From: Thalassobius sp050633445
GTDB lineage: Bacteria > Pseudomonadota > Alphaproteobacteria > Rhodobacterales > Rhodobacteraceae
Length of the DNA stretch: 64,000 nt
Reading direction: 5' to 3'
NCBI GenBank assembly: GCA_050633445.1
Contig: JBOEGN010000011.1
Span: 16,216-80,215, forward strand
Shown here: positions 8,245 through 16,941 of the stretch, in pieces
Layout of the letters: the number at the start of each line of letters is the position of its first letter
How positions within the stretch are numbered: the stretch's first letter is position 1
The notes under the pieces: generated by a model
Databases searched by the model: none
Told to the model about the DNA's origin: nothing
The model's input: the letters and a program-made list of their open reading frames with translations, nothing else
Translations under genes and position numbers: made by a program

Positions 8245-9078
8245 ATGGACGTTGTTTCCGAAAACCGTTGTTTTGGGGGTGTGCAGGGCGTGTACAAACA
8301 CGCGGCGCGGACCACGGGTTGCGACATGACCTTTGGCCTGTTCCTGCCCCAAGAGGCCGAGGACACGCCGGTGCCGGTTTTGTGGTATCTGTCCGGTCTG
8401 ACCTGCACGCATGAAAACGCCATGGTTAAGGCCGGCGCACAGGCTTGGGCGGCCGAGCAGGGGATCGCGCTGATATTTCCTGACACCTCGCCGCGGGGCG
8501 AAGGTGTCGCTGATGATGCGAACTATGATCTTGGCCAGGGGGCCGGGTTCTATGTGAACGCCACGCAGCAGCCCTGGGCTCCGCATTTTCAGATGTGGGA
8601 CTACATCGCCGAGGAACTGCCTAAGGTGGTCATGGCCAACTTCAATGTGGACGAAGAGCGTCAGTCGATCACCGGCCATTCCATGGGTGGGCATGGCGCG
8701 TTGACGCTGGCGATGGGACTGCCGGGGCGGTTCCGCTCGGTTTCTGCGTTTTCGCCGATCTGTCATCCCTCCGCCAGCGACTGGGGGCGCAAGCAGCTGG
8801 GCGCCTATCTGGGCGAGGACGAAGCCGCGTGGGCCAAGCACGACGCCACCCTGATGATGCGCGACGTGGGGCTGGATATTCCGTTGCTGATCGACACCGG
8901 AAGCTCGGATCAGTTCATCGACCTGCTGATGCCTGAAGCGTTGGCCGAGGCTGTGATGAAACGCCGCTTGCCCGCCGATCTGCGGCTGCAAAAAGGCTAT
9001 GACCACAGCTATTTCTTTGTTTCCAGCTTCATGGAGGACCACATTGGTTTCCATGCCGAAGCGCTGTATGCGGATTAA
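8245..9078 (+). CDS. fghA: S-formylglutathione hydrolase
   Basis: A 277-residue esterase-D-type alpha/beta hydrolase that splits S-formylglutathione into formate and glutathione, the step after AdhI. The nucleophile is Ser146 in GHSMGGHGAL. The family sequence YLSGLTCTHENAM is present, and the catalytic histidine is in YDHSYFF near the C-terminus. The ATG at 8245 follows AGAGGGAGAG; a start at 8191 would add 18 unlikely residues. It is three bases from sthA. Confidence 0.93.
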   Translation: MDVVSENRCFGGVQGVYKHAARTTGCDMTFGLFLPQEAEDTPVPVLWYLSGLTCTHENAMVKAGAQAWAAEQGIALIFPDTSPRGEGVADDANYDLGQGAGFYVNATQQPWAPHFQMWDYIAEELPKVVMANFNVDEERQSITGHSMGGHGALTLAMGLPGRFRSVSAFSPICHPSASDWGRKQLGAYLGEDEAAWAKHDATLMMRDVGLDIPLLIDTGSSDQFIDLLMPEALAEAVMKRRLPADLRLQKGYDHSYFFVSSFMEDHIGFHAEALYAD

Positions 9079-9081
9079 AAC

Positions 9082-10506
9082 ATGAGCCAATACGATCTCA
9101 TCATCATCGGTTCGGGGCCTGCGGGCCGGTCAGCGGCCATTCAGGCCGGAAAACTGAAGCGCAGGGTGTTGGTGGTGGATCGCCGCGACCAGCTGGGGGG
9201 TGTGTCGGTCCATACGGGCACGATCCCGTCGAAAACCCTCCGCGAAACCGTGCTGAATCTGTCTGGCTGGCGCGAGCGTAGTTTTTATGGTCGTGCCTAC
9301 CGCGTGAAGGACGATATCGAGGCGCAGGACCTTAAGGCGCGCCTGCACAAGACGCTGGATTACGAAGTCGACAATCTGGAACACCAGTTTAACCGCAACC
9401 ACGTGGAAACGCTGAACGGTTTTGCGCGGTTCGTCGGCCCGAACGAGATCGAGGTCGCGACCGAAGCCGGGGAAACCACGCGTCTGACGGCCGACAATTT
9501 CCTGATCGCCACAGGGACCAAAACCTATCGCCCGGACAACGTGCCGTTTAATGGCGCGACGGTGGTGGACAGCGACGATTTCATCGAACTGGCCCAAATC
9601 CCGCGCAGCTTGATTGTGGTCGGCGCTGGCGTGATTGGGGTGGAATACGCCACCATGTTCTCGGCGCTGGATGTGCGGGTGACGCTGATCGAACCGCGCG
9701 AGACGTTTCTGGACTTCATCGACAAGACGATCATCCATGAATTCACGCATCAAATCCGCGACAATGGGGTGGACCTGCGATTGGGCTCGGCCATCGAAAA
9801 GGTCGAGGACGCCGCTGATCATGTCGAAGTGACGCTGGCCAATGGTCGTCATGTCCGCGCCGAGATGCTGCTGTTCGCAGCCGGGCGCGTGGGGGCGACG
9901 GATAAGCTGAATCTACAGGCCGTCGGGCTGGAAACTGACCACCGCGGTCGCATCTCGGTCGAGCGGAAAACCTATCAGACCGTCGTGCCGCATATCTATG
10001 CTGCAGGCGATGTGATCGGCCATCCCTCGTTGGCGTCCACGTCCTTGCAACAAGGGCGCGTTGCCGCCTGTCATGCGCTGGAGACGCCCACGCTGCCCGA
10101 AAGTCCGTGGTTCCCTTATGGCATCTACTCGGTGCCCGAAATCTCGACCTGCGGTATGTCCGAAGAAGAATTGCAAGAACGCGGCATCCCCTACGAGGTT
10201 GGTGTGGCGCGGTTCCGCGAAACCTCGCGCGGGCACATCATGGGGCTGGAACATGGGATGCTGAAGATGCTGTTCAGTCTGAAAACCCGCCGGGTTCTGG
10301 GCGTGCAGATCGTTGGCGAGGGCGCGACCGAACTGATCCATATCGCTCAGGCCGTGCTGAACCTGAAGGGGACGGTGGACTATTTCGTGCAGAACACCTT
10401 CAACTATCCGACCCTGGCCGAGGCCTACAAGATCGCCGGACTGGATGCCTTCAATCGCATGCCGATCCCCGAGGAATACAAGGTCAAACGGAAGACAAAA
10501 AAGTGA
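9082..10506 (+). CDS. sthA: Soluble (Si-specific) NAD(P) transhydrogenase
   Basis: A 474-residue flavoprotein of the pyridine nucleotide-disulfide reductase family. SthA transfers hydride between NADPH and NAD. The FAD motif GSGPAGRSAA is at the N-terminus, the NAD(P) motif GAGVIGVEYA is in the middle, and the C-terminal dimer domain ends FNYPTLAEAYKIA. At the usual redox-disulfide site the sequence is GGVSVHTGTIPSKTLRE, with no cysteine pair, which fits SthA rather than lipoamide dehydrogenase. Co-location with formaldehyde oxidation suggests a role in rebalancing NADH. Its stop overlaps the next gene. Confidence 0.9.
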   Translation: MSQYDLIIIGSGPAGRSAAIQAGKLKRRVLVVDRRDQLGGVSVHTGTIPSKTLRETVLNLSGWRERSFYGRAYRVKDDIEAQDLKARLHKTLDYEVDNLEHQFNRNHVETLNGFARFVGPNEIEVATEAGETTRLTADNFLIATGTKTYRPDNVPFNGATVVDSDDFIELAQIPRSLIVVGAGVIGVEYATMFSALDVRVTLIEPRETFLDFIDKTIIHEFTHQIRDNGVDLRLGSAIEKVEDAADHVEVTLANGRHVRAEMLLFAAGRVGATDKLNLQAVGLETDHRGRISVERKTYQTVVPHIYAAGDVIGHPSLASTSLQQGRVAACHALETPTLPESPWFPYGIYSVPEISTCGMSEEELQERGIPYEVGVARFRETSRGHIMGLEHGMLKMLFSLKTRRVLGVQIVGEGATELIHIAQAVLNLKGTVDYFVQNTFNYPTLAEAYKIAGLDAFNRMPIPEEYKVKRKTKK

Positions 10507-10952
10507 CTGTGCTGTTCATTGACGCCGATGCTTGCCCGGTTAAGGCCGAGGCCGAGCGTGTTGCGACCCGTCACAAAGTGCCGGTGAAAATGGTGTGCAA
10601 TGGCGGTATCCGTCCCTCGGCCAATCCGCTGGTGGAAACGGTGATCGTGCCCGAAGGCCCCGACGTGGCCGACATGTGGATCGCCGATCGCGCGGGGCCG
10701 GGCGATGTGGTGATTACCAGCGATATCCCTCTGGCTGCGAAATGCGTCGAGGCCGGCGCGCAGGCTCTGAAACACGATGGCGAGGCACTGACGGCCGTGA
10801 ATATCGGCAACGCGCTGGCGATGCGTGATCTGATGTATGACCTGCGCGCCGCTGATCCGTTTCGGCAAGGCGGCGGCAAGGGCTTCTCCAAGGCAGATCG
10901 GTCGCGTTTTCTGGACGCGCTGGAACGAGTATTGAGAAAGGCTAAGGCATGA
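10503..10952 (+). CDS. UPF0178 (DUF188/YaiI) family protein
   Basis: A 149-residue protein read from the GTG at 10503, overlapping the sthA stop (GTGA). It has the family signature FIDADACPVK at the start, GPDVADMWIADRAGPGDVVITSDIPLA in the middle (a PIN-like acidic fold), and GGGKGFSKADRSRFLDALE at the end. The frame is open much further upstream, but that part is sthA sequence in another frame. The biochemical function of the family is not established. The downstream HAD gene overlaps by ATGA. Confidence 0.85.
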   Translation: MTVLFIDADACPVKAEAERVATRHKVPVKMVCNGGIRPSANPLVETVIVPEGPDVADMWIADRAGPGDVVITSDIPLAAKCVEAGAQALKHDGEALTAVNIGNALAMRDLMYDLRAADPFRQGGGKGFSKADRSRFLDALERVLRKAKA

Positions 10953-11566
10953 TTCAAGCTGTCGTTTGGGATCTGGGCAGGGTCTTGATAGAATTCGACC
11001 CCGAAGCGTTTTACGACCGCGAAATCGGACAAAAACGCCGCACGCAGTTGTTCCAGGCCGTCGATCTGCACGCCTATAACCTGCGCGTAGACGAAGGCGA
11101 ACCGCTGATCGAAACCTTTGAGGAAGCCGCTCGTGCGGCTCCGGATTTCGCCGACGAGATCATGATGTGGGCCACCCGCTGGATCGAGATGGCCAGCCCC
11201 TCGATCCCCGGTTCGATCCAGCTGTTGGAACAGCTGAAGGCGCAGGGCACCCAACAGTTGGCCCTGACGAATTTCGGTATCGACACCTTTCAGATCGCTA
11301 GCGCGCACTATCCCTTTTTGGGGCTGTTCGACGCGCTATATGTCTCGGGTCGCTTGAAAATGATCAAGCCGGATGCAGGGATTTACGAGGCGTTGGAAAA
11401 CGGCTGCGGCCTGCCCCCTGAAAGCCTGCTGTTCACGGATGATCGCCCTGAAAATATCGCCACAGCCGCCGCGCGTGGCTGGCAAACGCACCTGTTCGAA
11501 GGCCCGCAAGGCTGGGCCGATTGCTTGGCACGCCACGGCGTTCTGTCAAAGGAGACACCCGCATGA
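10949..11566 (+). CDS. HAD-superfamily hydrolase (YihX-like)
   Basis: A 205-residue HAD subfamily IA protein. Motif I is VVWDLGRVLIEFD, where the usual second Asp is Gly, as in YihX sugar-phosphate phosphatases. Motif II is LTNFG, the motif III lysine is in MIKPDAGIYE, and motif IV is LFTDDRPENI. It is probably a small-molecule phosphatase; the substrate cannot be told. It overlaps both neighbours by four bases. Confidence 0.82.
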   Translation: MIQAVVWDLGRVLIEFDPEAFYDREIGQKRRTQLFQAVDLHAYNLRVDEGEPLIETFEEAARAAPDFADEIMMWATRWIEMASPSIPGSIQLLEQLKAQGTQQLALTNFGIDTFQIASAHYPFLGLFDALYVSGRLKMIKPDAGIYEALENGCGLPPESLLFTDDRPENIATAAARGWQTHLFEGPQGWADCLARHGVLSKETPA

Positions 11567-12480
11567 GTTTTCCGATCATTCCTTTTGACGAAGGCGAAAA
11601 ACTGCTGGATTGGATCGGGCTGACGCAGGCCCTGGCAGCGGGGCACAAATTGCCCAAGGCCGAGATCGCCGACAGTTTCCTGTATCGCGGCCAAGACACG
11701 CTACTGAACCGTGCCGCTTGGATCGACGGGATGGGGCTGGCGGTGAAATCAGCTACTGTGTTTCCGGGCAACCCGGACGCAGGTAAGGGCATGGTGAACG
11801 GCGGGGTGAACCTGTACGCGGACCGCGATGGCATGCTCGAAGCGCTGGTGGATTTCCATCTGGTCACCAAGTGGAAAACCGCCGGAGACAGCCTGTTGGC
11901 GGCCACGCGTCTGGCCCGACCGGACAGCCGCAAAATTTTGATCCTTGGGGCAGGGACGGTGGGGCGCTCGTTGGTGCAGGCCTATTCTGCGGCCTTTCCC
12001 ATGGCTGAATTTACGATCTGGAACCGGACGATCGCCAAAGCGGTTGACTTCGCAGCTGAATTCCCCGGCATGACCGTGGCCGAGGATCTGGCCGCCGCGG
12101 TTTCCGCCGCTGACATCATCACCAGCGCCACGATGAGCACAGATCCCTTTATCAAAGGTGAATGGCTGCGCCCTGGCCAGCATCTGGACCTGATCGGCGC
12201 CTACCGGCCCGACATGCGCGAGGCCGACGACACCGCCTTGACCCGCGCGCGCGTTTTCGTTGACAGCTTTGACACCACCATCGGCCATATTGGCGAGATC
12301 AACATCCCGCTGGAAAACGGTCTGATCACGCGTCAGGACATGGTGGCCGACTACTATGATCTGGACCAGTTCGTGCGTCGCAGCGATGACGAGATCACTC
12401 TGTTCAAAAATGGCGGCGGCGCGCATCTGGACCTGATGACCAGCCGCTACATTCTGGATCGGTGGAACGCAGCACGTTAG
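11563..12480 (+). CDS. Ornithine cyclodeaminase/mu-crystallin family enzyme
   Basis: A 305-residue Rossmann-fold protein. The nucleotide-binding loop is ILILGAGTVGRSL near residue 125, and the N-terminal half has KSATVFPGNPDAGKG, where the lysine region matches the family active site. Members include ornithine cyclodeaminase, alanine dehydrogenase and delta-1-pyrroline/piperideine-2-carboxylate reductase; which one this is cannot be settled. AAAGGAG precedes the ATG at 11563, and an in-frame start at 11521 lies within the HAD gene. Its stop overlaps the convergent MFS stop. Confidence 0.8.
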   Translation: MSFPIIPFDEGEKLLDWIGLTQALAAGHKLPKAEIADSFLYRGQDTLLNRAAWIDGMGLAVKSATVFPGNPDAGKGMVNGGVNLYADRDGMLEALVDFHLVTKWKTAGDSLLAATRLARPDSRKILILGAGTVGRSLVQAYSAAFPMAEFTIWNRTIAKAVDFAAEFPGMTVAEDLAAAVSAADIITSATMSTDPFIKGEWLRPGQHLDLIGAYRPDMREADDTALTRARVFVDSFDTTIGHIGEINIPLENGLITRQDMVADYYDLDQFVRRSDDEITLFKNGGGAHLDLMTSRYILDRWNAAR

Positions 12481-13718
12481 GCGGCTGCGGGGGTGCGGCG
12501 GCTTTCCTTGATCGGCAGATGGATCAGCGCCGAGAACGCGCCGACGCCCACGCCAACCCACCACACGGCAGTATAATCTCCATAGATGTCATACATCCGC
12601 CCGCCCAGCCAAACGCCCAGGAAGCTGCCCAATTGGTGGCTGAAAAACACGATCCCGTACAGCGTCCCCATATAGCGCAGCCCATAGATATGCGCGACCA
12701 GCCCGCTGGTCAGTGGCACCGTCGCCAGCCATAGGGTCCCCATCGTGATTGAGAAAATGACCACCGACGCTGGCGTCATTGGCGCCATGATAAAGGCCGC
12801 CGCGATCAGCGTGCGCAGGGTATAAATGATCGCCAACAGGTGCTTTTTCGGCATGCGATTGCCCAACCAGCCGGCAAATAGGGTGCCCGCGATATTCGCG
12901 GCTCCGATGATCGACAAAGAGATAGCACCGAGCGCCGAGGTCGTGTTGACCCCCAACGCGGCCAACAAGCTGCCATCCGCAATGGGGCCGCACATCTCGG
13001 TGACAAAGGCGGGGAAGTGCGCGGTGACAAAGCTGAGCTGGTAGCCGCACGAGAAAAAGCCAAGGAAAATCATGGTATAGCTGGGGTCACGAAAGGCGCG
13101 GACCAGGATTTCGCCCAGGCTTTCCTCTAGCTCGGCCTTGCTGGCTGGGGCGGCCACGCTGCGCATCAAAGGCAAGCAGCAAAGGATCAGGAGGATCATC
13201 GCGGCAAAGATCAGGAACACGTCCTGCCAGCTCATAATGCCCAGCAGCCATTCGGCCAATGGCGCCCCTACGATCTGTCCGGCAGAGCCCGTCGCGGTGG
13301 TAATCGCCAGCGCCATCGAGCGGTTCTCGTCCGACGCGGCGCGCCCCACCACCGCCAGAATCACGCCAAATCCGGTTCCTGCGATGCCAAAGCCCACCAG
13401 CACTTCGTAGAATTGATGCGCCAAAGGCGTAACCGCAAAAGAGGACAGCACCAACCCGGCCGCGTACACCAACGCTCCCAGGATGATGGCCTTACGATCC
13501 CCCATCTTCTCGGCCACGGCACCAAAGATCGGCTGGCCAAAGCCCCAGGCCAGGTTCTGAATGGCAATGGCCAGCGAAAATTCCGCCCGCGGCCAGTTGA
13601 ATTCGGCGGCGATCGGGATCTGGAACACACCAAAGCTGGCACGAATAGCAAAGCTGACCAAAATGATCAGGCTGCCCGCCACAAGGACGGAATTGAACAA
13701 TGGCGCGCGCGTTTGCAT
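12477..13718 (-). CDS. MFS transporter
   Basis: A 413-residue permease with about 12 hydrophobic segments, the standard size for the major facilitator superfamily. The loop 2-3 motif appears as GAVAEKMGDRKAI. It resembles the OFA/monocarboxylate branch in overall pattern (GFGIAGTGFGVILAVVGRAASDE), but the substrate is unknown. The start is the ATG at 13718, with GGAG just upstream; the frame is open 63 codons further but without a membrane signal. It converges on the cyclodeaminase-like gene with overlapping stops. Confidence 0.85.
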   Translation of the reverse strand: MQTRAPLFNSVLVAGSLIILVSFAIRASFGVFQIPIAAEFNWPRAEFSLAIAIQNLAWGFGQPIFGAVAEKMGDRKAIILGALVYAAGLVLSSFAVTPLAHQFYEVLVGFGIAGTGFGVILAVVGRAASDENRSMALAITTATGSAGQIVGAPLAEWLLGIMSWQDVFLIFAAMILLILCCLPLMRSVAAPASKAELEESLGEILVRAFRDPSYTMIFLGFFSCGYQLSFVTAHFPAFVTEMCGPIADGSLLAALGVNTTSALGAISLSIIGAANIAGTLFAGWLGNRMPKKHLLAIIYTLRTLIAAAFIMAPMTPASVVIFSITMGTLWLATVPLTSGLVAHIYGLRYMGTLYGIVFFSHQLGSFLGVWLGGRMYDIYGDYTAVWWVGVGVGAFSALIHLPIKESRRTPAAA

Positions 13719-13838
13719 TGGAGGCTCCTGTCGCAGGATGCTAATTGAGCGGACATTCAATTCCGGGTCAATCCAAGAATTGTTCGCCAGTGCATCACTT
13801 TTCGTGACAACCGAAAGCATCCGCGCTATTCGGTGCAC

Positions 13839-14900
13839 ATGACGCGTATTCAGGATATCTATCGCAGCCGGGTTGCCCAGGGTGACCTGCATGCTGACGA
13901 AGCTCAAGAGGCGGTTCTACCGGAATTCGAACGCATCCGGGACGAGCTGTCGAAGCCAGTGAAAAAGGGGCTGTTCCGCAAGGCGCCCCCGCCACCCAAG
14001 GGCTTGTACCTGTGGGGAGGCGTCGGTCGCGGCAAGTCCATGCTGATGGATCTGTTTGTTGAAAGCCTGAACGTGCCCTCGCGCCGTGTCCATTTCCATG
14101 CCTTCATGCAGGAAATCCACGCCGCGATGCACGTATCCCGCCAAAACGGGGTCGAGGACGCGCTGGCCCCCGTCGCCAACGATGTCGCCTCCAAGGTCAA
14201 AGTGTTGGCCTTTGATGAAATGCAGATCACTGACATCACCGACGCCATGATCGTTGGCCGCCTGTTCGAGATCCTGTTCGCCAAGGGTGTGGTCGTGGTC
14301 ACAACCTCGAACCGGGTGCCGGATGACCTGTATAAAAATGGCCTGAACCGTCAGCTGTTTCTGCCTTTCATCGAGATCATCAAAGACCAGATGGTCGTAT
14401 GGGAAATGATTTCGCCGCGCGACTTCCGTCAGGACAGGCTGAAAGGCGCCCCGGTCTATTTCTCGCCGATCAACGATGACAGCCGTCAGAAAATCCGTGA
14501 AGTCTGGGAACATCTTTCTGGTGGCGACGCCAGTCCGCTTGTTCTGAAAGTCAAAGGTCGAGATGTGGAGCTGCCCGCCTTCCGCAACGGTGTTGCGCGG
14601 GCAAGCTTCTACGATCTCTGCGGTAAGATGTTGGGCCCCGGCGACTACCTGGCCGTTGCCGAGGCTGTCAAGGTGCTGGTGCTCGAAGACATCCCACGTT
14701 TGGGTCGCAGCAATTTCAACGAAGCCAAACGCTTCGTTACCCTGATTGATGCGCTCTACGAAGGCAAAGTGCGCCTGATCTGTTCAGCCGCCGACGCGCC
14801 GGAAAGCTTGTATATCGAGGGCGAGGGTGTCTTTGAGTTCGAACGTACCGCCAGCCGCCTGCGCGAAATGCAATCCGAAGACTGGGCAATCGACACCTGA
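13839..14900 (+). CDS. zapE: ZapE/AFG1-like ATPase
   Basis: A 353-residue P-loop ATPase. Walker A is GGVGRGKSML (residues 60-69), Walker B is VLAFDEMQITD, and TTSNRVPDDLYKNGLNRQLFLPFI follows the sensor region. ZapE binds FtsZ and affects Z-ring stability; AFG1 homologues act in mitochondrial protein quality control. The gene runs alone, divergent from the MFS gene. An in-frame GTG two codons earlier (13833) is possible. No strong ribosome site is visible. Confidence 0.9.
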   Translation: MTRIQDIYRSRVAQGDLHADEAQEAVLPEFERIRDELSKPVKKGLFRKAPPPPKGLYLWGGVGRGKSMLMDLFVESLNVPSRRVHFHAFMQEIHAAMHVSRQNGVEDALAPVANDVASKVKVLAFDEMQITDITDAMIVGRLFEILFAKGVVVVTTSNRVPDDLYKNGLNRQLFLPFIEIIKDQMVVWEMISPRDFRQDRLKGAPVYFSPINDDSRQKIREVWEHLSGGDASPLVLKVKGRDVELPAFRNGVARASFYDLCGKMLGPGDYLAVAEAVKVLVLEDIPRLGRSNFNEAKRFVTLIDALYEGKVRLICSAADAPESLYIEGEGVFEFERTASRLREMQSEDWAIDT

Positions 14901-15085
14901 TCCAGCGGAGCGCGCTTACGCGCGCGCATCGTGCCTCGTCACGGACCTTTGGTCCGCTCCTCAGGTCTTGGGGCGCCGCCCCAAACCCCGGGGTATTTCC
15001 CCCAAGAAGAAGCTGCATTCTTCTTTTTCCAAATATCCCGGGGGAGCGCCGCAGGCGCGGGGGCAGAGCCCCAAAAAGAAAAAGG
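14901..15085. repeat. GC-rich palindromic intergenic repeat, copy 2
   Basis: This gene-free stretch after zapE has hairpins CGGACC-TTT-GGTCCG (14942-14956) and TTGGGGC-GCC-GCCCCAA near 14969-14985. It carries the same facing pair as the 6960-7215 copy: CCCCGGGGTATTTCCCCC then AAGAAGAAG (about 14985-15012), and CTTCTTTTTCCAAATATCCC (about 15021-15040). The A-rich tract and GGGGGCC that follow may add termination. No gene is visible. Confidence 0.6.
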
Positions 15086-15201
15086 GGGCCGTTGGATCGA
15101 CCCCTCTTTTGTCCTGCCTGTCTAACCTGTCGTTCCGGACGTCCAATATTTGGCGTCAACGGATGGTGGCACGCCACCAACGAATGCCTTGGCCCGACCT
15201 T

Positions 15202-15256
15202 AAGCGAATCGGTGCGAATCAGTCAACAGGAAGTGATTCGAATTGTTGATTCGCTT
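15202..15256. repeat. Nested inverted repeat with four GANTC sites
   Basis: Outer arms AAGCGAATC (15202-15210) and GATTCGCTT (15248-15256) enclose inner arms CGAATCA (15215-15221) and TGATTCG (15234-15240), all perfect. The result is four GANTC sites in about 50 bases, the target of the CcrM methyltransferase of alphaproteobacteria. It lies between the convergent zapE and folC genes; its function is unknown. A further small hairpin, GGTGGC-AC-GCCACC, is at 15165-15178. Confidence 0.5.
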
Positions 15257-15274
15257 GAAGAGGACTTCATGCCG

Positions 15275-16546
15275 CTACCCGTTTTCGCGCAGGATTGCCC
15301 CGGCCAGGTAAAGCGATCCGCAAATGAGAATACGAGCGGCAGGGTTTAACCGGGTGATTGCTTGGACGGCCGTTTCGACATCTGCGCTTGTCTGGGCCGG
15401 AATGCCCGAGCGTTCGGCCTCTTTTGCGGTGGTCTTGGCGGGCAGGGTGTTCGTTTCTCCGGGGATCGAGACCGCCTTCAGCCCTGTCACAAGCGGAGCC
15501 ATCGGGGTCAGGTAACCGCTGATATCCTTGGTGTTCAGCATTCCGCAGATCAAATAGGTTTCGCGTGTCGGCAAGGTGGCAAGATGGGCTGCAAGCGCCT
15601 GTCCCGCGGCGGCATTGTGCCCTCCGTCCAGCCACAGTTCGGCCTCGGCGGCGGTTTCCACAAGGGGGCCAATTTTCAGGCGCTGCATCCGGGCGGGCCA
15701 GTATGTTTGTGTCACGGCGGCCTCGGCGGCGGTGTCGTCTTTGCCAAGGTGGCGCAGGGCGGCGATGGCAGCACCTGCATTCTGGATCTGATGCGCGCCG
15801 GGCAGGTTGGGCAAGGGCAGGTCCAGCAGACCGGTTTCATCTTGATAGATCAGGCGACCGCGTTCCTGGTAGACATGCCAGTGCTGGCCATAGGCGATCA
15901 GCGGGGCACCCAGACGAGCGGCCTGGGCCTCGATCACGTCCATCGCCTCGTCTTGTTGGGGGCCAACGACACAAGGAATGCCGCGTTTGATGATCCCGGC
16001 CTTTTCCCCGGCGATTTTGGTCAGCGTGTTGCCCAGAAACTGTTCGTGGTCGATTGAGACGGGCGTGATGATTGTCAGCGCCGGGGAGGTGATGACATTG
16101 GTGGCGTCCAGACGTCCGCCCAGGCCAACCTCGAGCAGGGTGAAATCTGCCGGGGTGCGGGCAAAGGCCAGCAGGGCCGCGGCGGTCGTGATCTCGAAAT
16201 AGGTGATGTTTTCGCCATTATTGGAGGCGTAGCATTCATCCAGAACCGCCGTCAGATGGTCTTCGCCGATCAGCTCTCCGGCCAGACGGATGCGTTCATG
16301 AAAGCGCGCCAGATGCGGCGAGGTATAGGCATGGACAGTGTTGCCGACGGCCTCTAGCCCCGCGCGGATCATCGCCTGAGTCGAGCCTTTGCCGTTGGTG
16401 CCAGCGATGTGGATCACGGGCGGCAGCTGATCCTGCGGGTCGTCCAGCGCATGCAAAAGCCGCCACATCCGATCCAGCGTCAGGTCGATGATCTTGGGGT
16501 GCAGCGCCATCATCCGATCCAGGATGACGTCCGAGCCAATGGTCAT
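15275..16546 (-). CDS. folC: Folylpolyglutamate synthase/dihydrofolate synthase
   Basis: A 423-residue Mur-ligase-fold enzyme that joins glutamate to dihydropteroate and folates using ATP. The P-loop is HIAGTNGKGSTQAM near residues 45-58. Further motifs are AYTSPHLARFHERIR, ITYFEITTAAALLAF, EVGLGGRLDATNV and, late, LWLDGGHNAAAGQAL. It is the third gene of the accD-membrane protein-folC unit and overlaps the membrane gene by four bases. Confidence 0.93.
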   Translation of the reverse strand: MTIGSDVILDRMMALHPKIIDLTLDRMWRLLHALDDPQDQLPPVIHIAGTNGKGSTQAMIRAGLEAVGNTVHAYTSPHLARFHERIRLAGELIGEDHLTAVLDECYASNNGENITYFEITTAAALLAFARTPADFTLLEVGLGGRLDATNVITSPALTIITPVSIDHEQFLGNTLTKIAGEKAGIIKRGIPCVVGPQQDEAMDVIEAQAARLGAPLIAYGQHWHVYQERGRLIYQDETGLLDLPLPNLPGAHQIQNAGAAIAALRHLGKDDTAAEAAVTQTYWPARMQRLKIGPLVETAAEAELWLDGGHNAAAGQALAAHLATLPTRETYLICGMLNTKDISGYLTPMAPLVTGLKAVSIPGETNTLPAKTTAKEAERSGIPAQTSADVETAVQAITRLNPAARILICGSLYLAGAILRENG

Positions 16547-16941
16547 TTGGCCGCTCCTTCAGGTTTCGAGAGATAAAGCAGAAGTCCGCCCGCAGAGATA
16601 TCAAGCGCGGCGCAAAAAGCGGGCCACCATTCGGGAGCTGGGTGACCGACAACATGGGCCACGATGTCGAAAATGCCATGCGCAATCAGCAGCGCTGAAA
16701 GCAGGCCAACACCGGTACGAAAACCGATCAAAGCCAGTATGGCAAAGCCCAGAAAAATTGCTCCGTGCAAAAGGATCGAGGAAATCGGTGCCCCGCCCGC
16801 GACCGCGAAAACCGGATAAAACAGGGCGATTGCCCCCACCAGAACGGCCAGGCCGCTGCGTTCGGACAGCATGCCAGCGGTCTTCATTGCAAGGATGATC
16901 GCAACGCCGGAAACAAGTCCGACGGTAATGGGCAGGATCAT
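16543..16941 (-). CDS. Small integral membrane protein between accD and folC
   Basis: A 132-residue protein with four hydrophobic segments, at about residues 3-22, 28-48, 55-88 and 104-123. The loop HVVGHPAPEWWPAF is conserved-looking. It overlaps accD and folC by four bases at each end, so the three genes are coupled. I do not recognise a family or function. Confidence 0.72.
   Translation of the reverse strand: MILPITVGLVSGVAIILAMKTAGMLSERSGLAVLVGAIALFYPVFAVAGGAPISSILLHGAIFLGFAILALIGFRTGVGLLSALLIAHGIFDIVAHVVGHPAPEWWPAFCAALDISAGGLLLYLSKPEGAAK

Noticed and set aside
10107..10502. N-terminal extension of the UPF0178 frame
   Set aside because: This stretch is sthA read in another frame; the UPF0178 family begins at the GTG at 10503.
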